Positions 58,110-64,000 of a DNA stretch of 64,000 bases are shown piece after piece. The position numbers and the translations under genes are program-made. The stretch comes from Dromaius novaehollandiae (taxonomy: Eukaryota; Chordata; Aves; Casuariiformes; Dromaiidae), in NCBI RefSeq assembly GCF_036370855.1, contig NC_088113.1, positions 20,480,501 to 20,544,500 of the forward strand, read 5' to 3'. The notes beneath the pieces are model-generated. The model did not search any database and was not told the DNA's origin. It saw only the letters and a list, made by a program, of their open reading frames with translations. Within the stretch, counting starts at the first letter, position 1; every line of letters starts with the position of its first letter.

Positions 58110-58394
58110 GGGGGGGGGGGGGGGAAACGCGGTTAGGTCGAGTCGCGAAGAAGCCACAGACATTCACGTGCGGGGCCGGCACGGGGCACGGGGGGGGGGG
58201 GGCCCCCTCAAAGCGCTCGCGGCGCCGGCCCCTGCTGAGCAATCTTTGCTGTCTTTGCTTTTAAAAAAAGGCATTTTTCAGTCCTTACCAGAAAAAAAAA
58301 TAAATTAACATAGTGCAAAGCAAAAGAGTGACAGGTCCCGACCATAAGGCTTCATCCCGGCTGACACCCCCCCCCCCCCCCCCCCCCCCGGGGG
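58110..58394. repeat. Long opposing homopolymer runs in the SNPH 3' UTR
   Basis: Plus-strand G runs of 15 (58110-58124) and 13 (58190-58202), and a C run of 23 (58367-58389) directly followed by five G. In the SNPH transcript these read as one long G run followed downstream by two C runs. Run lengths may suffer from sequencing error. Confidence 0.85.
58299..58304 (+). terminator. SDCBP2: Candidate polyadenylation signal of SDCBP2
   Basis: First plus-strand AATAAA after the SDCBP2 stop (717 bp downstream), inside an A-rich stretch. If used, the SDCBP2 transcript overlaps the SNPH 3' UTR by about 600 bases. An unrecognised variant signal closer to the stop is possible. Confidence 0.45.
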
Positions 58395-59034
58395 TGGCTC
58401 ACGCTTGCGGAGCTGCGGGTGAGGTATATGCACCGGCCGTCGGGGCCCTGGCGTCCTCGTGGGAACCTCTGGAGCGGGGCAAGGCCGGTGCCGCGGGGTC
58501 TGGGAGCCGCGGGGGGGGACAGCGGGGGGACCCCCCCCCTCCTGCCGGCCTGTCGAGCAGCCTTTTATCCCAGCAGCTCTCCTCCGACCTGCAGCCCGAA
58601 TCGGCTCCGTGGCTGCGCAAACCGTGTCCGGGACGAGGCAACGCCGCCCGCGCCGGCCCCGTCGCCCCGCTCCTCTCCTCCGCGGGACAGGCAGGGACAA
58701 CCAAAACGAAAGCGAGTGCAATGACCCGCGTGTCCCCCCTGGGCGGGTGGCATCGCCGTGGCCTCCCCCAGCAGCATCCCCGGGAGAGGGGCGGCAGCAC
58801 GGCCAGGCACCGCGCCCGCCGTCGCCTTCGCGCCGTGTCCCCTCGCCGCCCGTCTGCCAGGAACGGGCCTTTCTGGTCTGCAGGACGCCCTGGAAGCAGC
58901 AGCAAGGCGTCCCGGCGTCCCACCGCCCTCGCCCTGCCGGCCCCGGGGCCTGCGGAGGCGGCGGGAGCAGCCGGGGGCTGTGCAGTCGGCGGTCGGGGCG
59001 GCGGGCGCGCGAGCGAGGGGGCAGCGCGGGGCCG

Positions 59035-62000
59035 TCAGAGCTGGGCGCCGCCCCCGCCGCCCGGGTGGCCGACGCCGACGGAGCGGCAGCTGATCTTGCG
59101 GATGGAGTGCAGGGCCACGGTGCAGCAGCCCCGCAGCAGCGAGCTGATGTTGTAGATGGGCTGGCCCTGCCTCCGCTGCGAGCGGCACAGCCAGGCCACC
59201 GTGGGCACCGCCGGCACCACCACCGCCAGCAGATCCACGAGGAAGTGGCGGCTCCAGTAGCTCTTGGCGGGCACGGCGTCGCGGCTCGCCTCCGCCGCCT
59301 CCTCCTCCCCGGCGCACGTGATGGCCACGGAGGGGCTGCCGCCGCGGGGCTGCTGCACGGCGGGGTTGTGGGGCGCCGGCCCCGGGCTGTCCTGCTCGCC
59401 GGCCCCCGCCTCGGCCCCCGCTCCCGCTCCCGCCGGCACCGCCGCGGCGGCGCTGGCGTCGGGGGCCACCAGGTCCACGGCCCCGGGGAAGTTTGGCGGC
59501 TCCGAGCCGGGCGGCAGGTCTTCCATTTCCGACACCCACGCCGAGGTGGGGCTGCCCAGGCTGCAAGCCTGGGACTTCATCACCTTCTCCAGGATGGCGT
59601 CCAGGTCGGGCTGGCAGTGCACGAAGTCCGTCTGGATGGCCCGCTCCTGCAGGCAGCTGGCCTGCACGCCGGCCTCCACGCCGGGCCGCGAGCCCAGCAG
59701 CTTCTCGTAGGTGGAGCTGGCGGGCAGCCGGGCGGGGGGCTCGCGCGGCGCGGCCCCCTCGGCGCGGGGCTCCGGCCAGTCCGTGCGGCTCGGCGCCTCG
59801 TCCGCGTTGGCGAAGCCGCTGTCGGCCCCCTCGTCCGCCGAGATGGTCTGCGAGCCGCCGCCGTTGCGCTCGCCGGCGCCTTGGTCGCTGAGCTTGGTGT
59901 AGGTGGAGCTGCGGGTGAGGGAGCGGGCGGGCGAGCCCCCCGCCGACTCGCCGGCCCCCTCCTCCTTGGGCGCCCCGTTCTGCGCCATCTCCATGCTGTG
60001 CAGCAGCGTCTCCAGCTTCTTGTTCTGGATGTTGATGTCCACGAAGTACTTCTGGAGCCCCTTGTCCTTCTCCACCAGGTTGTTCTTCACCGTGTCGATG
60101 ACCTGCTTCAGCTGCTTGATCTCCTTGCGGGCCTCCTTGAGCGCCAGCTGGGCCTCCACGCGGTGACACTCCTCCTCGATCCAGTCCTCCTGCATCCGCG
60201 ACAGCTGCGTCTTCAGGTCCTCGATCTCGGCGTCCCTGCAAGGGACGGGGCGGGGGGACAGACGGACAGGCGGTCACCGCCTTCCCCCCCCCGCGCACGG
60301 CCGCGATGCCGCTGAGGCTGACGCAGGGCTAACTAATCGCTCCTATTTTCTAGCCACCGCCACGATCAGCCGTGCAAACGCCCGCGGCTGGGACCCAGGG
60401 CCAGACCCGGAGGCTCGGGGGCTCCTTCCAGCCCCTTCCCCGGGAGGGGGGCAAGGGGGGGTCTGCAGTGCCACGGCCGCGCGGGCAGGGACAGGCACCC
60501 GGGGCCGGCGCGGCAGCTGGCACGGCAGCGCGGACGTGCCTAAGCGCCCGTGGGGAGCAGATGGAGATTAGCCACTGCGACGCTGACGTTCGGGAAAACC
60601 GTGGGAGAGAACAACCGGCAAAGGGAAGGGAAGAGCGCCTCCGGTGCGATCCGCGGGCTCTGCCACTCCAGCCGGCTCCCCGGAGTCAGACGTGATGGAA
60701 AGGCACGGAGAGGGACACAGGCACAGCGCCTCTCCCACCCTACGACACTCCCTGCCTCGGGGCATCCCTGGCAGCCGCAAACCCACGGACACAACATTGC
60801 TACGGGAAACGGGAGCATCCAGAGGGCAGAGCCCGTCCTGTGAAGCGCAGGGGACAGGAACCGTCGCCCTGCGGGCGCAGGCAGCGGTGGCTGGTGCTGG
60901 GAGACCCTTCCAGGGCTGACGGCTGCCCCGGGTGCTCTGCCCGCCTTTGGTGGCTCCTACACGTCTGGGGGGGGGGGGCCGAGCCCGCGGGGACTGTCCC
61001 CCGCTTTTCCAATACCTGCCCCATTGCTCACCTGTCCTGGAGCCGCTCCTGCGTGTCCTTCAGCCGAGCTTTCAGGTGCCTAATGCAGACCTCCTTCTGC
61101 TGCAGCGGCGTGAGGTACTGCTCCGGCGTCGGGGGCTTGATCCCGTGGTTGTCGCTGCACAGGTTGTATTTGGCGGGGCGCCTGGGGAGACACGGCGGTC
61201 ACCACCCGCCCGCCCCGGCCGCGGGACGCCAGCAGCCCCGGCGAGCTCCTGGCAGCCGCGCCGCAGGGGCCGGACACGGCGGGGAGGAGCGAAAACTGGA
61301 GGGGGCAAATCCCCCAAGGGTGACATCTCCCCTCGGAGCATCCCAGAGGGGAAGGATGGAGCCTTTCCTGCAAGAGACGCTGCCCTGGGCGCCTGTGCCC
61401 AGGCAGAGCGGGGTGCCGGGGGTCCCATGGCCCCGCAGCTCACGGGAACAGGAGGCCCCTCGATGCCAGGGCCGCAGGGACTCAGATCCCTTCTCCCTGC
61501 AAAGCAGGAGGACAAACGTGGCCACGGGCTCGGCCCGGCCGGCGGTGGCCCTGCTGCTGCTCTGGTGGCCGGCGATGCTCAGGAAGCTGCCGCGGCGGCA
61601 GTGCTTTGCCCCCGAGCGCCGGGGCCCGGCTGGCTCCGTTAACAGACGCCTAACGAGGAGAGGAAGGGCTGCCGTGGCCCAGGAGAGGGGCCCTTCCGCC
61701 CACCTGGGCCCTTCCTGCACCATTGCAAGACTGGATAAGATCGATGCCCCTGGCCCGACGCCCAGGGCAGCGCGACAAGCCCAGGGTGCCCAGGGACGGG
61801 AGACAGAGCTGCTCCGGGCTGGCGAGGGAGCAGGGCAAGGCAGCAGAGCTGCGGGCAGCCCGAAACCCTGCGCGCCACGGCAGCGTGGCCCAAAGCCCCC
61901 CGTGCATCGCGGCAGGGCACCCCTAAACCCTGAGCAGCGTAGCAGGACGGCACAAACCTCCTGTGCATCATGGCAGGGTGCCCCAAAACCCCCGTGCTCT

Positions 62001-63803
62001 GAGGCAGGGTGCCCCAAAACCCCCGAGCTCTGAGGCAGGGTGCCCCCAAACCCCCGTGCACCTTGGCTGGGCAGCCCCAAGCCCCGTGCATTGCAGCAGG
62101 GTGGCCCAAGCCCCCCGTGCACACGAGCTGCGCGTCAGGAGCAGCCGGGCAGGACCGCGGCCTCGGGAGCAGCCGGGCAGGACCGCGGCCTCGTGCCGCC
62201 CGTGGGCAGCGGGGGGGCTGCCCGGTCCCCACGCCAGCGCGACGGGCTCCCTTCGCTGGGTTCCCCCTGGGGCCAACAGCTCCTGCCAGGCCGCGTCACC
62301 TCCGGGAGCTGGAGCATGGTGCAGGGCCAGGCGGGAGCGGGCCCGGCCGGGGGACAAGCCTGGCTTCCCAGGGCGACGTGCCAGCAGCCCGGAGCTCGGT
62401 GCCGCGTCGCGTTCCTGCACCGAGCGCGTGTGCAGCCCCCCCGCCGCCAAGCCGAGCTGCCGCCGGCTCCCGCCGTACGCCCTCGACAGCACACAGGCAT
62501 GAAACCAACGCCAAGCTCTTTCCCATAGCGCGCTCATCCCGCGGGATGCGGGAGCGCTCCAAGGGGGGGGCCACGGCGGCGGGAGGGACCACGTGCAGCG
62601 CGCATGCCACGGCCACGGGAGCGACAGCAGGGACGGGGACGGGGACGGGCTCGGGGAGCAGATCCCGGAGCGGGGGAAAGACAGGACGAGGGCGGCAGAG
62701 GGGGTTGGAGATCGCGGGGGTCTCTGCAAGACGCGCCGGCAGCCCCGTGGGCGCCGGCCCCCAGCCCAGCGCGCAGCCTCGCTCCGCCTGCCCCTGCGCT
62801 CCGCTGCGGCCCCCCGCAGCCCCCCGGTTACCTTGGGGTGGGGCTGCTGTCGCTGCCCTTGCAGGAGCCCGAATTGCTGCTGCTGCTCAGCGAGGAGGTG
62901 CCGTAGGTGTCCCGCCCGGGGGGCGAGGGGCGCCTGGAGGCAGGGAGAAGAGGCTGCGTCTCAGGCCCGGGGGCGGAGGGCGCCGAAGACTTAAAGAAGG
63001 CGGCAAAGCCACTCCGTCCATAAACCCCGCGACTGCCAACCACCACGCCGGGAACGCACAAGACAAAAGGACAAAACAAACAGCAGGCATCAAAATGGCA
63101 CGGGCACGGCGGTCTCGGGGGTGCAAAGGCAGGGCCAGGGATGCTCCCGCGCCCCGGCACGCGGATGTGGCCCCCCCCCGCGCCTCGAGCTGCCCCGCGG
63201 CGCTCGCTCCTACCCCGGGCAAGCCACGGCGACGGCTGCAGCCGGCGTCTAAATAACCGCAGCCCGAGCGATATAGGGAGGGGAATAAATGCCTTTTTTT
63301 TTTTCCCTCCAGGCTCCTCAGTTTATCAGTACAGCTCCAGGAGGGTTATTTGAGGGCTAGCATCCTCCCCAGCCTCGCTGCCCCCCCCCCCAGCACCGGG
63401 GCCGGGAACGGGGGTCTCCATCGACACCTGCCTTTGGCCGAGAGCAGCCGATCCCAGCTCCAGCTTCTGCAGCGGGGACACATGGAAGGGGCCGGGGGGG
63501 GCCGGGGGGGGGTGCGTGGCCGGGAGGGTGCATGCGGAGCGGCACGAGCACCGTGCAGCGGCCGGGCGGGATGCACCGGGCTCCGGCTGCGCGCACCGGC
63601 CTCCGCGCCGTGCTCTGCTCACGCCGGGAAGCGGCTGCTCGCGGCGGCAGGGCTCCGGGCGAGGGCTGCGCCGGGGGAAGGGGATGCTCCCAGCCCCGGC
63701 TGCTAACGGGGAGAAGCGCGGTGCTGGCTCCGGTACTCGCTCGGCAAAAGCATATTCACCTTCGGGATCCGGTGGAAGAACGTCTGCTCCCCGGCAGCGA
63801 CAT
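59035..63803 (-). CDS. SNPH: Syntaphilin, axonal mitochondrial docking protein
   Basis: Complete 498-residue protein, against 494 for the usual human form. Minus-strand coding exons: 63760-63803, 62832-62933, 61032-61181 and 59035-60235 (1497 bases, phases consistent). Syntaphilin anchors axonal mitochondria to microtubules, opposing kinesin-1, and was first described as a syntaxin-1 binder. Visible marks: MSLPGSRRSSTGSR start; the serine-rich YGTSSLSSSSNSGSCKGSDS segment; a coiled-coil from about 70 to 170 (QQKEVCIRHLKARLKDTQ, then RMQEDWIEEECHRVEAQLAL and LQKYFVDINIQNKKLETLLH); a low-complexity middle that is Ala/Gly/Pro-rich compared with mammals; the AGVQASCLQERAIQTDFV motif; and the C-terminal membrane anchor about 430-448 (LVDLLAVVVPAVPTVAWL) with its basic flank. 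The tiny first exon was found by matching the family N-terminus. The gene is convergent with SDCBP2. Confidence 0.95.
61880..62128. repeat. 31-bp minisatellite in SNPH intron 2, about 8 copies
   Basis: Eight diverged units of about 31 bp built on GCAGGGTGCCCCAAAACCCC followed by a GTGCTCTGAG-like end. The two central copies differ by about one base. The array lies between coding exons 2 and 3 of SNPH. Confidence 0.85.
62139..62193. repeat. 28-bp tandem duplication in SNPH intron 2
   Basis: A 27-base block beginning GAGCAGCCGGGCAGGACCGC occurs twice (62139-62165 and 62167-62193) without mismatch. It lies directly beside the 31-bp array and suggests recent local slippage. Confidence 0.85.
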
Positions 63804-64000
63804 GGCAGCGGTGAGCAGGTCCTGGCCGTGGGGGTAACTCCAGCTGCGGGTGAAAAGTAACAGAGAAAGGAGATTAAAGACAGGGAAAAACCCAGAGCGA
63901 GAATGGGAACGGCGCGAAGCGCGGCTGGAGATTAGTCCTGGGATCCATTCAGACCCTGGGACACAGGCTGCCGTTCTGGGGACACGGGGACGGCACCCCC
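63804..64000 (-). other. SNPH: Upstream flank of the SNPH start exon
   Basis: This lies 5' of the SNPH ATG on the minus strand, so it holds 5' UTR or an upstream intron. Nothing else was recognised before the window ends. Confidence 0.5.

Larger units (their letters stand above)
57690..59034 (-). other. SNPH: Probable 3' UTR of SNPH, overlapping the SDCBP2 3' end
   Basis: On the minus strand, about 1.3 kb follow the SNPH stop before an AATAAA (plus-strand TTTATT at 57706-57711); another lies at 57833-57838. The first is only about 125 bp beyond the SDCBP2 stop on the other strand. The nearest plus-strand AATAAA for SDCBP2 is at 58299-58304, so the two mature transcripts probably overlap tail to tail. 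The segment also holds long G and C runs. Confidence 0.6.

Noticed and set aside
58459-60315. 618-codon plus-strand ORF opposite SNPH, and a 577-codon ORF in another minus frame
   Set aside because: Shadow frames of the GC-rich SNPH last exon. The 59035-60235 frame carries the syntaphilin sequence.

Overview
This is vertebrate nuclear DNA, most likely from a bird. Every protein-coding gene is split by GT-AG introns. Introns are short, and much of the window is very GC-rich with CpG islands and many minisatellites, as expected of an avian microchromosome. Gene order and relative orientation (SIRP cluster, NSFL1C, FKBP1A, SDCBP2, convergent SNPH) match the block known from human 20p13, with one extra transporter gene. 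The species cannot be fixed from the sequence alone. I recognised no retroviral or other virus-like element.

Layout. 1-3481: GC-rich DNA with a 28-copy, 19-bp minisatellite and no gene I can support. 3482-8542: two SIRP-family immunoglobulin receptor genes arranged head to head. The minus-strand gene has one V domain and two ITIM-like tyrosine motifs (inhibitory type). The plus-strand gene has V-C1-C1 domains, a lysine in its membrane segment and almost no tail (activating type). Their 733-bp shared upstream region carries a second 19-bp minisatellite. 9392-16597: NSFL1C (p47), complete in nine exons. 16800-25274: gene-poor, AT-richer interval. 25275-34110: an intact 13-exon MFSD2-family transporter gene between NSFL1C and FKBP1A, where mammals have none. 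37918-49198: FKBP1A (FKBP12), complete in four exons, with a 10-kb second intron. 54859-57582: SDCBP2 (syntenin-2), complete in eight coding exons, with a 16-copy minisatellite in intron 3. 59035-63803 on the minus strand: SNPH (syntaphilin), complete in four coding exons. SDCBP2 and SNPH converge, and their 3' ends probably overlap.

Functionally this is a conserved neighbourhood rather than a pathway: myeloid receptors (SIRPs), a p97 adaptor (NSFL1C), a lipid transporter (MFSD2-like), a prolyl isomerase (FKBP1A), a PDZ scaffold (SDCBP2) and a mitochondrial anchor of axons (SNPH). All exon boundaries were read by eye from splice consensus, reading-frame phase and remembered family sequences. 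Each predicted coding sequence sums to a whole number of codons. Transcript starts, untranslated exons and polyadenylation points are inferred.
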